Shown here: piece by piece, positions 17,058 through 25,977 of the stretch | How the letters are laid out: every line of letters begins with the position of its first letter | Numbering within the stretch: the first letter of the stretch is position 1 | Assembly: GCF_036865545.1 (NCBI RefSeq) | Contig: NZ_CP142208.1 | Coordinates: forward strand, 3,038,001-3,102,000 | DNA: 64,000 nt | Source of the DNA: Erwinia sp. E_sp_B01_1 | GTDB taxonomy: Bacteria > Pseudomonadota > Gammaproteobacteria > Enterobacterales > Enterobacteriaceae | Reading direction: 5' to 3' | Translations under genes and position numbers: made by a program | The notes under the pieces: model-generated | What the model was told of the DNA's origin: nothing | Database searches by the model: none | What the model saw: only the letters and a program-made list of their open reading frames with translations

Positions 17058-18070
17058 GACATTTTCTGCTGATGCTTTTGCTGTTCTCCAGTCTCGCCAG
17101 CGCGGCAATGACGATGACCCGCGAACTGATAGCCCCGGATCATCTTGTTCCCGGGCAGCCTGCGCGAGTGGCGGTCACCTTCTGGACCGACAGCTGGTTC
17201 AACCCGCCCCCGGCCTGGCCTGTGATGAGCGTGGAAAACGGGACGTTGCTCACCACGGCCCTTCCCAATCAGCTGGTTTCCCGCCTTGAGGGAGAAACAA
17301 GCTGGAGTGGGATCAGAATGGAGCGGCAGCTGATGGCCTGGGACAAAGGTATGCTTCGGCTACCGGCAATGGACGTCACCCTTCAATCAGCCGGGCAGCC
17401 CCCACAAACCGTCACGCTGCCTGCTATTGAACAAAAGGTCACATGGCCCGCTGATGTTCAGCAGCCGGACCGTTTTCTGCCTGCCAGCGCGCTGAGCCTG
17501 CAACAGAAATGGCAAATCTGGCGTGCAGAAGGCTCCTCCACTGTGCATGTCGGCGACGTTATCGAGCGGCAGATTACGGTGGAAGCTCATGATGTGATCC
17601 CCGCACAGATCCCCCAAATTCTTTTTTCAATTCCTGGCACCGGCTCTCAACGCCTGACCCCGGTTAACAGCCTACTGACCAGCGGGCGGAATGAAGTGAC
17701 AGGTGCCCGGAGAGTGGAGCGATTACGTTATCTGCCTGCTCAGCCCGGCAAACTCACCTTACCGGAGGTACGTCTCCGGTGGTGGGATACCCGGCATCAG
17801 CAATGGCAGCTTGCGACATTACCCGCAGCCACCTATACCATCGCGCCTGCCAGAGCAGAGGGCAGCGAAAGTGCACTTCGCGCCGCAGGCCCCGATCCGC
17901 TACGGCATTTAATCCTGTTCTCAGCGGTCATCATGGTACTGGCGTTGCTTGCCTGGTGGCTGCGTCATCGGTTGTGGCGTGCCTTGCGTTTCGTCATCCA
18001 ACGTTGGTTGCAGGTCTGGCGCATTGTGCCGCTGCCTGAACTTTCCCCCAGGAAAAGGAAAAAGAGATGA
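17054..18070 (+). CDS. BatD-like protein
   Basis: A 338-residue protein with a signal peptide (MRHFLLMLLLFSSLASA), a long beta-rich periplasmic part with tandem Ig-like strands (RQITVEAHDVIPAQIPQI; LPEVRLRWWDT), and one membrane helix at about 290-310 (LILFSAVIMVLALLAWWL) before a basic cytoplasmic tail. This is the BatD layout. It would present its Ig-like domains to periplasmic clients while the VWA proteins and MoxR act from the membrane and cytoplasm. Four-base overlaps link it to both neighbours. Confidence 0.85.
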   Translation: MRHFLLMLLLFSSLASAAMTMTRELIAPDHLVPGQPARVAVTFWTDSWFNPPPAWPVMSVENGTLLTTALPNQLVSRLEGETSWSGIRMERQLMAWDKGMLRLPAMDVTLQSAGQPPQTVTLPAIEQKVTWPADVQQPDRFLPASALSLQQKWQIWRAEGSSTVHVGDVIERQITVEAHDVIPAQIPQILFSIPGTGSQRLTPVNSLLTSGRNEVTGARRVERLRYLPAQPGKLTLPEVRLRWWDTRHQQWQLATLPAATYTIAPARAEGSESALRAAGPDPLRHLILFSAVIMVLALLAWWLRHRLWRALRFVIQRWLQVWRIVPLPELSPRKRKKR

Positions 18071-19086
18071 AGGTAGAAATCTGTGCTTTGGCTCTGTTAT
18101 GCAGCGCGGGTACTTGCCAGGCGGCAGAAAACACCGCGCTGTCAGCCTGGAATGAAACACCCGCTAAAACGGCTATCGAACAGTGGGTTGAACATGCCAC
18201 AACGCCCGGAGACAGCGCCTTTATTCCGGAGAAGCAGCGTTATGTCGTGTTTGATAATGACGGCACCTTGTGGCCGGAAGCGCCGGTGACTTTTCAGCTG
18301 CAATTTGCACTGGATGAAATCAGGCGGCTTGCGCCGTCACATCCGGAATGGAAAACAGATCCGCTGGTCACTGCGGCACTGAACAATGACCTCAAAACGC
18401 TCGCAGGTTCAGGAACAAAAGGCCTGATGAAGCTGATTGCCCTGACCCACAGCAATATGACCACAGAGGAGTTTGATAAGCGCGTCACTGACTGGGTAAG
18501 CAGCCACAAAGACCCCCGCTTTGACTGCCGGTACGATCAAATGGGTTATTTGCCGATGCGCCAGTTGCTGAGTTACCTGCGAAGCCACGGTTTTAAAACC
18601 TGGATTATTTCCGGTGGGGGCATCGATTTCATGCGTGTCCTGGCGGAGAAAATGTACGGTATCCCGCCGGAACAGGTTGTGGGTTCCTTCTCTTTATCTG
18701 AGTTCTCTCTGACTGAAGAGGGCACAACGCTGCGTAAAACCATGAACAGCGCCTTTTACGATGATGCTGCTGCCAAGCCTGTAGCGATCCATCTCTTTAT
18801 GGGGCACAGGCCAGTGGCCGCTTTTGGTAACAGTGACGGGGATGTGCCCATGCTGCAATACACGGCGGCCAGTCCAGACATCAAGACCTTTGGCTTACTG
18901 GTACACCATACCGACAGCCAGCGCGAGTATGCCTATGATGCCCATCCGCCTGCCAGCGGCAAGTTAGTGAACGGCTTAACGCTTGCGGGGAAATATGGCT
19001 GGACTGTAGTCGATATGAAAAAAGACTGGAAGACGGTCTTTGACCCGGATCGGTGTCGGGCAACCGAAATCCCTCCCCTTAAGTAA
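18067..19086 (+). CDS. exported HAD family phosphatase
   Basis: A 339-residue HAD hydrolase with a signal peptide (cleavage near CQA-AE), so probably periplasmic. Motif I is FDNDGTLW with nucleophile and acid/base aspartates, motif II is WIISGGG, and motif IV is GNSDGD. A helical cap lies between motifs I and II. It should hydrolyse a phosphomonoester. The 4-bp overlap with batD makes it the last gene of the coupled block. A phosphatase next to a sulfatase suggests scavenging from a mixed sulfate/phosphate substrate, or redundancy in ester removal; neither is proven. Confidence 0.85.
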   Translation: MKVEICALALLCSAGTCQAAENTALSAWNETPAKTAIEQWVEHATTPGDSAFIPEKQRYVVFDNDGTLWPEAPVTFQLQFALDEIRRLAPSHPEWKTDPLVTAALNNDLKTLAGSGTKGLMKLIALTHSNMTTEEFDKRVTDWVSSHKDPRFDCRYDQMGYLPMRQLLSYLRSHGFKTWIISGGGIDFMRVLAEKMYGIPPEQVVGSFSLSEFSLTEEGTTLRKTMNSAFYDDAAAKPVAIHLFMGHRPVAAFGNSDGDVPMLQYTAASPDIKTFGLLVHHTDSQREYAYDAHPPASGKLVNGLTLAGKYGWTVVDMKKDWKTVFDPDRCRATEIPPLK

Positions 19087-19113
19087 CCTCCCGGCAACCA
19101 ACAGGAGTCAACC

Positions 19114-19407
19114 ATGAGCTGCAAAAAATCGATTCTGCCAACGCTCTTATTGCTGATGACCACCTCCGCTGTGGCGTCCCCTTATGACAACCTCTCTTTT
19201 GCGCTGAGACAACAGAAAATCATTAATGATCTGCGCAGCCATTGTCAGATTGATAAAGCCATCACCGATGAAAAAATCAAAACGACCTTCCTGCACACTA
19301 AAAGCGCTGAGCCGCAGATTATTAAAGCAGTTACAGCATTAAGGGCGGAGGACAGCAAAACCTACAGCGAATCTATCGAAGAGGTGCAGTGTCCGCAAAT
19401 TAACTGA
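19114..19407 (+). CDS. small exported protein of unknown function
   Basis: A 97-residue protein with a signal peptide (MSCKKSILPTLLLLMTTSAVAS). The mature part is helical and charged, with two cysteines (HCQI and VQCPQ) that could form a disulfide in the periplasm. AGGAG precedes the ATG. Its place after the HAD gene suggests membership of the same operon. I do not recognise the family. Confidence 0.65.
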   Translation: MSCKKSILPTLLLLMTTSAVASPYDNLSFALRQQKIINDLRSHCQIDKAITDEKIKTTFLHTKSAEPQIIKAVTALRAEDSKTYSESIEEVQCPQIN

Positions 19408-19444
19408 ACAGCGTTAACGGCCCTTTTGTTATAAGGATCATGCG

Positions 19445-20239
19445 ATGAAAAAAATAAATGTGCTTTCCCTTCTTTTATTGCTGACCGGCCAGGTTCTTGC
19501 GCAATCTGGTCAGGTCAAAGGAGAGAAAGAGAAGCTGGATGATGACCCAACCAAAGTCACGACCAAAGTGGGCGCGTCCTGGTCAGATAACTATGATCTT
19601 GATGACAGCAACCTCTCGTTTTCGGGTTCCGTGGCGCTGGATGCGGCCCGAAAACTCAACGCCCGTATCAACAGCGACGCCAGCGAGTGGCGTATAGGGG
19701 GTTCCTGGCTTTTCCCTGTGGGTATTGTCAATTTTAACTTTGGAAAAAATGAATATACTAATGGCGCGTCCCAGACTAACTATTCGGTCGGGACTTTTAT
19801 TCCATTAAGCTATTTCGGTATCGAACCTGCGGGTTTTCAACTCTTTCCTATGGCCGGGTATACCTATAACACCGGCGAAACCCTGGGCTGTAAAACCGAC
19901 GGCAACTCAAAATGTCCTTCACCGGAAATCATCGCTTCCGGGTCTCCTGATCTGGGTCTGGACACCATCACCACCTCCGGCAGCAGCGGCTATCTCGGCC
20001 TGTTCACCTTAAAACCGCTTACACCTGATGTGAGAGTCATCGCCTTTGCAGCCGGTTCTTACGGTTCGAAAAATGACAATGGCGAGCATTACAAAGGCTA
20101 TTTCGGCGGGCTGGGGTTGGGGTACTCACTCAATAAACACAACTCATTTAACCTGTTCACTTTCCTGATGGATAACAATACCTATCTGGCCGATCCCGAT
20201 AAACGCTTCCTGATTTCTTACACTTATCAGTTCAACTAA
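19445..20239 (+). CDS. probable outer-membrane beta-barrel protein, unknown family
   Basis: A 264-residue protein with a signal peptide (MKKINVLSLLLLLTGQVLAQ). The rest alternates polar and aromatic residues in strand-like stretches separated by short turns (WRIGGSWLFPVGIVNFNFG; GYFGGLGLGYSLNKHNSFNL; FLISYTYQFN). One Cys pair lies in a loop (LGCKTDGNSKCPS). This is the look of a small outer-membrane barrel. It ends the co-directional run that begins with the FadL-type porin, and may be a second pore or a surface component of the sulfatase system. No family recognised. Confidence 0.6.
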   Translation: MKKINVLSLLLLLTGQVLAQSGQVKGEKEKLDDDPTKVTTKVGASWSDNYDLDDSNLSFSGSVALDAARKLNARINSDASEWRIGGSWLFPVGIVNFNFGKNEYTNGASQTNYSVGTFIPLSYFGIEPAGFQLFPMAGYTYNTGETLGCKTDGNSKCPSPEIIASGSPDLGLDTITTSGSSGYLGLFTLKPLTPDVRVIAFAAGSYGSKNDNGEHYKGYFGGLGLGYSLNKHNSFNLFTFLMDNNTYLADPDKRFLISYTYQFN

Positions 20240-20499
20240 GCTGCATCACAGCGTGTCAAAGAAGCCTGTCGCAAAGTGGTAATGACGCTGACAGGGACCG
20301 GGTTTGCAGGATGTGTCAGCGGACAGGAGATACCCTGAAGGGAAACAGAGCCACTCTTTTAAACTGTGTCGGTATCACAAACATTCGGCTCCAAAAAATC
20401 ACTGCCTTCCAGATAAACACATATGAAATTATGAATACGTTGTTGACTCAATGTTTGCAAAAGACGATGCTTGTCTTAATCCCATTTTCAGGAATTATC

Positions 20500-20853
20500 A
20501 TGCCGCAACTACTGCCCCTTCAACTTTTCAAAAATTTGTCTGACGAAACCCGGCTCAGTCTGGTGTTGTTGTTGCGTGAAAAAGGGGAGCTCTGCGTCTG
20601 TGAGCTTTCATCCACCCTGAAAGAAACACAGCCAAAAATCTCCCGGCATCTGGCCCTTTTGAGAGAAAGTGGCCTTCTCATCGACAGGCGTGATGGAAAA
20701 TGGATCCACTATCGTCTGTCACCCCACATGCCCGCCTGGGCAGCGGCGGTCATTGAGCAGGCTTACCTTTGCCAGCGGGATGATATTCTGCAGCTCAGCC
20801 AGCAGGCAGAACGTGATAACGCAACCACCAGCGGCAAGCCAGTCTGCATTTAA
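20500..20853 (+). CDS. arsR: arsenical resistance repressor ArsR
   Basis: A 117-residue winged-helix repressor. The metalloid-sensing motif ELCVCELSS lies in the recognition region, followed by the helix-turn-helix [19 protein letters not shown]. Binding of As(III)/Sb(III) to the cysteines releases it from DNA. The ATG at 20500 is chosen because AGGA lies six bases upstream and the protein then has the usual length. First gene of arsRBC. Confidence 0.95.
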   Translation: MPQLLPLQLFKNLSDETRLSLVLLLREKGELCVCELSSTLKETQPKISRHLALLRESGLLIDRRDGKWIHYRLSPHMPAWAAAVIEQAYLCQRDDILQLSQQAERDNATTSGKPVCI

Positions 20854-20950
20854 AAAATTTGCCGTAACACATACGATTTATCAAATGTGTTTTATGTCTG
20901 ATCTTTATCTGTCCGGTTTACCGGGCGTTTGTCTGTTAAAAGGAGTAGGT

Positions 20951-22234
20951 ATGTTTCTGGCGGGTGCGATTTTCGTCCTGACCCTGGTGCTGGTGATCTG
21001 GCAGCCGAAAGGGCTGAGCATTGGCTGGAGTGCCGTTATCGGTGCGGCTCTGGCGCTGCTTACCGGGGTGGTACACATGGGGGATATTCCAGTGGTCTGG
21101 CAGATTGTCTGGAACGCCACGGCCACGTTCATTGCTGTCATTATCATCAGCCTGCTGCTGGATGAGTCCGGCTTTTTTGAGTGGGCCGCGCTGCACGTTT
21201 CCCGCTGGGGAGGCGGTAAAGGCAGGCTGCTGTTCACGTATATTGTTCTGCTGGGGGCTGCGGTGGCGGCACTGTTTGCCAATGACGGCGCGGCTTTAAT
21301 TCTGACGCCGATCGTTATTGCCATGCTGCTGGCGCTGGGCTTCAGCCCCGGTGCCACGCTGGCGTTTGTGATGGCGGCAGGCTTCATCGCTGACACCTCC
21401 AGCCTGCCACTCATCGTCTCAAACCTGGTGAATATCGTCACGGCTGACTTTTTTAAACTGGGTTTCAGCGAGTATGCTTCAGTCATGGTGCCGGTCAATT
21501 TCGCCTCGGTTGCAGCCACTCTGACCATGCTGCATCTGTTTTTTCGCAGGGATATCCCGGTTACTTACGATCTGGCGAAGCTGAGGGCACCGCGTGAGGC
21601 CATTCGCGATGTGCGCACCTTTAAAACCGGCGGGGTTGTGCTGGTCCTGCTGCTTGTCGGCTTTTTCGCCCTCGAACCGCTCGGCGTACCGGTCAGCCTG
21701 GTGGCAGCGGTGGCGGCGTTTGTTCTCTGGCTGGTTGCCCGGAAAGGAGAGGTGATTGATACCGGCAAGGTACTGAAAGGCGCGCCCTGGCAGATAGTTA
21801 TCTTCTCACTGGGTATGTACCTGGTGGTTTATGGCCTGCGCAACGCCGGTTTGACGGATTACCTTTCTGCCGCCCTGAACCGCTTTGCAGAGCACGGCAT
21901 ATGGGCTGCCACGCTCGGCACCGGCTTCCTGACGGCGGCACTTTCTTCGGTGATGAACAACATGCCTACCGTGCTGGTCGGTGCACTATCGATTGATGGC
22001 AGTTCCGCTCAGGGCGTGGTGAAGGAGGCGATGATTTACGCCAACATCATTGGCTGCGACCTTGGCCCGAAAATCACCCCCATCGGCAGCCTCGCTACCC
22101 TGCTGTGGCTGCATGTACTGGCCCGGAAAAATATCACCGTCAGCTGGGGCTATTATTTCCGCGTGGGTATCGTGATGACCCTGCCAGTGCTTTTTGTGAC
22201 GCTGGCCGCGCTGGCGCTGCGCCTGTCTGTTTAA
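20951..22234 (+). CDS. arsB: arsenite efflux pump ArsB
   Basis: A 427-residue integral membrane protein with about 12 hydrophobic segments. It carries the conserved [15 protein letters not shown] block, [21 protein letters not shown] and the late [11 protein letters not shown]. ArsB exports arsenite, driven by the proton gradient alone or by an ArsA ATPase; no arsA is present here. AGGAG lies five bases before the ATG at 20951. It follows arsR by 97 bp and precedes arsC by 49 bp. Confidence 0.95.
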   Translation: MFLAGAIFVLTLVLVIWQPKGLSIGWSAVIGAALALLTGVVHMGDIPVVWQIVWNATATFIAVIIISLLLDESGFFEWAALHVSRWGGGKGRLLFTYIVLLGAAVAALFANDGAALILTPIVIAMLLALGFSPGATLAFVMAAGFIADTSSLPLIVSNLVNIVTADFFKLGFSEYASVMVPVNFASVAATLTMLHLFFRRDIPVTYDLAKLRAPREAIRDVRTFKTGGVVLVLLLVGFFALEPLGVPVSLVAAVAAFVLWLVARKGEVIDTGKVLKGAPWQIVIFSLGMYLVVYGLRNAGLTDYLSAALNRFAEHGIWAATLGTGFLTAALSSVMNNMPTVLVGALSIDGSSAQGVVKEAMIYANIIGCDLGPKITPIGSLATLLWLHVLARKNITVSWGYYFRVGIVMTLPVLFVTLAALALRLSV

Positions 22235-22283
22235 ATTTAACCCCGGAGCTGCGCCTGTGCAGCCCCTTACCGGAGAACCGCTT

Positions 22284-22649
22284 ATGACTGACATTACCAT
22301 TTACCACAACCCGGCCTGCGGGACGTCCCGTAATACCCTGGCGCTTATCCGCAACAGCGGCACCGAACCCACTGTTATTCTGTATCTGGAGACGCCACCG
22401 GCTCGCGACGAGCTGAAAAAACTGATTGCGGACATGGGGATCGGCGTGCGCGCCCTGCTGCGCAAAAATACCGTGCCGTATGAGCAGCTGGGTCTGGCGG
22501 AAGAGCGGTGCAGTGATGACGAGCTGCTGGATGCCATGCTGGACCATCCCATCCTCATTAACCGCCCGGTGGTGGTGACGCCGCTCGGTACGAAGCTCTG
22601 CCGCCCTTCAGAAACGGTTCTGGACATTTTGCCGGACCCGCAGCGGTGA
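22284..22649 (+). CDS. arsC: arsenate reductase (glutaredoxin type) ArsC
   Basis: A 121-residue protein close to the plasmid R773/E. coli ArsC. The catalytic Cys is in YHNPACGTSRNTL, and the arsenate-binding arginines are in IRNSG, RALLRKN and LINRP. It reduces arsenate to arsenite with glutathione and glutaredoxin for export by ArsB. E. coli ArsC is about 141 residues; this one stops after VLDILPDPQR and lacks the last helix of about 20 residues. The core active site is intact, so activity is likely. Confidence 0.92.
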   Translation: MTDITIYHNPACGTSRNTLALIRNSGTEPTVILYLETPPARDELKKLIADMGIGVRALLRKNTVPYEQLGLAEERCSDDELLDAMLDHPILINRPVVVTPLGTKLCRPSETVLDILPDPQR

Positions 22650-22815
22650 CGGTCCGACCCTGTCGCACCTGGCTGACCAGCCCGGCAGATATCAGCACGG
22701 AGACCCCTACGTATAAAAAACCGGGTATGCAAGCCAATAGCGAACAGGGTAGTAAAGGGCCATAACCCGACAAATCTGTTCGGCCATTGACAGGAAAAGG
22801 CTCAACGCTTATTGT

Positions 22816-22833
22816 GTTATGTTATAACGTAAC
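22816..22833. promoter_or_regulatory. Zur-like palindrome before the FecBCD-type transporter
   Basis: GTTATGTTATAACGTAAC is an 18-bp inverted repeat whose only imperfection is one mismatched pair. It ends 16 bp before the first gene's ATG. Its core resembles Zur boxes of Proteobacteria. Zinc control of the operon is inferred from this alone. Confidence 0.5.
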
Positions 22834-22849
22834 AACATGAACACCAATA

Positions 22850-23863
22850 ATGAAACTTCCTGTTATTTTGGCCATTTCTGCCGTGCTGTCGCTTCCCCTG
22901 TTATCCGCACAGGCTGCGCCCTATCCCCTGACGGTTAAAAACTGCGGAGTTGAGGAAACGTTCAGGCATGCACCTGCGCGCGTCGTCACTGTAGGCCAGC
23001 ATGAAACAGAGCTCATGCTGGCACTGGGGCTTGAAGCAAAAGTTGTGGGTACCTCGGTCTGGTTCGGAGCATTACCTGCAGAGTTAAAACAAAAAGGAGA
23101 GAAACTGAAGCGGCTGACGGAAAATGCCCCCGGCTTTGAAGCTGTAGCCGCCCTGAGACCTGAAATGGTTCTTGCTCAGTACAGCTGGCATGTTGGGCCA
23201 AAGGGCGAGGTTGCTACGCGCCAGCAGTTTGAACAGCTTGGCATCCGAACCTGGATTTCTCCGGCAGACTGCACGGAAAAATCGGTCACCGATGCATCAA
23301 ACGGTGACGGTGCGCGCTCAGCCCCCTATTCCATCAACGTCATTTTTGATGAGATTTCAGCGCTGGCAACTATTTTTAACGTGCCGGCCCGTGGTGAAGA
23401 TCTGAAACAAAACCTCTCTGCACGTATTACAGCGGCCAGCCAGAATGTGAAAACGCACCAGCAACATCCCTTAAAAGTGGTTTACTGGTTTTCCAGTACC
23501 CGCCTGAAAGGCGATCCCTGGGTGGCTGGAAGCAAAGGTGCGCCGGGCTGGGTGAATAATGTGTTGGGTCTGACCAATATCATTGATTCTGCCGAAGAGT
23601 GGCCAGCCGTAACCTGGGAACACATTGTGCAGTCTCAGCCAGACATCATTGTCATTGCCAGCATGGACAGAAGGCTTTACCCCGCTGATGATGTTGCAGT
23701 TAAAAAAGAGTTCCTCATAAACGATCCTGTTACCCGCGACATGCCAGCCGTCAAAAAACGCCAGATAGTGGTGGTTCCAGCCATGTCGCTAAATCCTTCC
23801 CTGCGTAATGTCGAAGCCGTTGAGCTTATCGGCAAGCAGATCGGCGCAATAGAAAACCAGTGA
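22850..23863 (+). CDS. metal/metallophore ABC transporter, periplasmic binding protein (FecB/BtuF type)
   Basis: A 337-residue protein with a signal peptide (cleavage near AQA-AP). The class-III binding-protein fold is shown by the start of the first lobe (RVVTVGQHETELMLALGLEAKVVGT), a long inter-lobe helix, and the second lobe (VTWEHIVQSQPDIIVIA). This class carries iron-siderophores, haem, cobalamin or other chelates. There is no good Shine-Dalgarno before the ATG, and the Zur-like palindrome occupies that region. First gene of a three-gene operon with overlapping stop/start to the permease. The ligand is not known. Confidence 0.85.
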   Translation: MKLPVILAISAVLSLPLLSAQAAPYPLTVKNCGVEETFRHAPARVVTVGQHETELMLALGLEAKVVGTSVWFGALPAELKQKGEKLKRLTENAPGFEAVAALRPEMVLAQYSWHVGPKGEVATRQQFEQLGIRTWISPADCTEKSVTDASNGDGARSAPYSINVIFDEISALATIFNVPARGEDLKQNLSARITAASQNVKTHQQHPLKVVYWFSSTRLKGDPWVAGSKGAPGWVNNVLGLTNIIDSAEEWPAVTWEHIVQSQPDIIVIASMDRRLYPADDVAVKKEFLINDPVTRDMPAVKKRQIVVVPAMSLNPSLRNVEAVELIGKQIGAIENQ

Positions 23864-24891
23864 GGGTAATCCGCTCTCCTTTTAACTTGCAGACAGGCCT
23901 GATAATGCTGGTTTGTCTGGCCAGTCTGCCGCTGATGATGGTGCTGTCCTCTGCAACGGGCGATATGCCCGTCACCTTTGCCAATACAGCACGGGCGATA
24001 ACCAATGGTCTCGGTATTACGCACTACGATCTGCCTGCAGTGGAAGCCGGAATTGTCTGGCAGTACCGTATGAGCCGTGCGCTGATGGCGGCCAGCAGTG
24101 GTGGTGGTCTGGCGTTGTGCGGGCTTGTGCTGCAATCGCTTTTACGTAATCCCCTTGCCGACCCCTATCTGCTGGGAATTTCAGCGGGCGCCTCGACCGG
24201 AGCCGTCTGCGTGATGCTGCTTGGCATCGGGGGTGGCGCGCTCACGACCGGAGTCGGCGCGTTTACCGGTGCCTGTGTCGCTTTTGTTCTGATTATCCTG
24301 TTGTCTGGGGGCATGCGGGAGAATACTGCACGCATCATTCTTGCCGGCATTGCCGGTACGCAGCTTTTTAACGCGCTCACATCCTACATTGTCAGCACCG
24401 CGGCCAATGCCGAGCAGTCCCGCAGCGTGATGTTCTGGTTGCTGGGCAGCCTGAGCGGCGTGCGCTGGCCCGATGCGTTGTTATGCACTGTCGTAACGGC
24501 CATCGGGTTCCTGGTGGTCATCTGTTATGCCCGCGCGCTGGATACCTTCACATTTGGTGCCGAGGTGTCCGCGACGCTGGGTACGCGGGTCCTGCTGGTG
24601 CGTATTATCCTGCTGCTGGTCACCGCGCTGATGACGGCATCAATCGTCAGTACCATTGGTGCCGTTGGTTTTGTCGGGCTGGTGATCCCGCACATAACAC
24701 GCATGATGGTCGGGCATCGTCATATGATCAGTATCCCGGTCACTTTTCTCGCCGGATGCCATTTTATGATCCTTGCCGATCTGCTATCCCGCACGTTAAT
24801 CAGCCATCAGGTTCTGCCAATTGGGGTGGTAACCGCCCTGGCCGGCGCACCGGTCTTTGCCGCCATTCTTTACCGCAACCGGGAGAAATAA
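23860..24891 (+). CDS. FecCD-family ABC transporter permease
   Basis: A 343-residue inner-membrane permease with about nine or ten hydrophobic segments. It has the family hallmarks: RMSRALMAASSGGGLALCGLVLQSLLRNPLADPYLLGISAGAS near the start, and GAVGFVGLVIPHITRMMVGHRH later. It forms the homodimeric channel for the binding protein upstream. It begins at a GTG that overlaps the previous stop. Confidence 0.92.
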   Translation: MRVIRSPFNLQTGLIMLVCLASLPLMMVLSSATGDMPVTFANTARAITNGLGITHYDLPAVEAGIVWQYRMSRALMAASSGGGLALCGLVLQSLLRNPLADPYLLGISAGASTGAVCVMLLGIGGGALTTGVGAFTGACVAFVLIILLSGGMRENTARIILAGIAGTQLFNALTSYIVSTAANAEQSRSVMFWLLGSLSGVRWPDALLCTVVTAIGFLVVICYARALDTFTFGAEVSATLGTRVLLVRIILLLVTALMTASIVSTIGAVGFVGLVIPHITRMMVGHRHMISIPVTFLAGCHFMILADLLSRTLISHQVLPIGVVTALAGAPVFAAILYRNREK

Positions 24892-24893
24892 TA

Positions 24894-25649
24894 ATGCACG
24901 TGATTGTCAATAAGCTCAGCGTGGCGCTTCAGGCCCGCAGCGTATTATCTGAAATCAGTTTTGTCGCACAGCGGGCGCAAACGGTAGGCTTGCTCGGCCC
25001 AAATGGATCGGGTAAGTCGACGCTGATTCGCGCCATGGCGGGTGTTCTCCCTTGCGCCAACCTGAGCATGAAGATTGGCGGTAAGCCCACCCACAATCTG
25101 AGCCGGCAACAGCTTTCCCGCACGCTGGCTTTTGTGCCGCAGCATACGGAGTCAGAGGCAGAGATGACGGTCGCAGAAATAGTTCGCCTCGGGCGATCGC
25201 CATATCGGGGGGCATTCAGCCCCTGGCGGCACTCAGATCAGGAGGCCGTGCAGCAGGCGCTTGCCATGATGAAGCTTAATGCCCTGGCTGACAGACCGTG
25301 GCAACGGTTATCAGGCGGTGAGCGTCAGCGGTGTCAGATAGCCCGCGCGCTGACTCAGCAGCCCGATATCCTGCTGCTGGATGAACCCATCAACCATCTG
25401 GATATACAGTTTCAGCTGGAGTTAATGCGCATTATTTCATCGCTGCCGGTGACGGTAATAGTGGCCCTGCACGATTTGAACCTCGCCGCGAAATATTGCC
25501 ATCATCTGGTCGTGCTGCGTGAAGGTAAGGTCGTGGCAACAGGGGAACCTGATGCCGTATTGACTCCGGAACTGATCCATTCAACGTGGCAGGTAGATGC
25601 GATGATTAACCGAACCGAACAGGGCTACATGAACATTCAGTACGCCTGA
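24894..25649 (+). CDS. FepC/FecE-type ABC transporter ATP-binding protein
   Basis: A 251-residue ATPase. Walker A is GPNGSGKST, the Q-loop is AFVPQHT, the signature is LSGGERQR, Walker B is ILLLDEPINHLD and the switch is ALHDLN. It powers the metal-chelate importer. The ATG at 24894 lies two bases after the permease stop; longer upstream frames run through the permease gene and are rejected. Confidence 0.93.
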   Translation: MHVIVNKLSVALQARSVLSEISFVAQRAQTVGLLGPNGSGKSTLIRAMAGVLPCANLSMKIGGKPTHNLSRQQLSRTLAFVPQHTESEAEMTVAEIVRLGRSPYRGAFSPWRHSDQEAVQQALAMMKLNALADRPWQRLSGGERQRCQIARALTQQPDILLLDEPINHLDIQFQLELMRIISSLPVTVIVALHDLNLAAKYCHHLVVLREGKVVATGEPDAVLTPELIHSTWQVDAMINRTEQGYMNIQYA

Positions 25650-25788
25650 AATAAGAGCGCCGTAATACCCCGTATCCAGATGAATACAGTTATAAATTTT
25701 TTGGGGACTCAGCCGCCCCTTTTACATGGCTATGACGGTCGACAGCAATTTCAGAACCTCATTATCAAATTTCATATCAGGAGCAATA

Positions 25789-25977
25789 ATGTCCGTTAAG
25801 TCACCTTGTACCGATGTCTGCATCTTCAGTAACGCCAAAGGGTGGTGTCAGGGCTGTGGCCGGACGCTTCAGGAAGCACGCGAATGGCGTAAGCTCACCC
25901 CCTTTCACCGGCAGAAGATAGAGCGGGCGCTGCCCTCACGTTTAAAAATCATCTCTATGAAGAGTGAAGAACGTTAA
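25789..25977 (+). CDS. DUF1289 small Cys-rich protein
   Basis: A 62-residue protein with the DUF1289 pattern SPCTDVCIF...GWCQGCGRTLQEAREW. Four cysteines (C-x3-C, C-x2-C) are probably a small metal site. AGGAG lies close to the ATG. It follows the metal-chelate ABC transporter by 139 bp. Family function is unknown. Confidence 0.85.
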   Translation: MSVKSPCTDVCIFSNAKGWCQGCGRTLQEAREWRKLTPFHRQKIERALPSRLKIISMKSEER

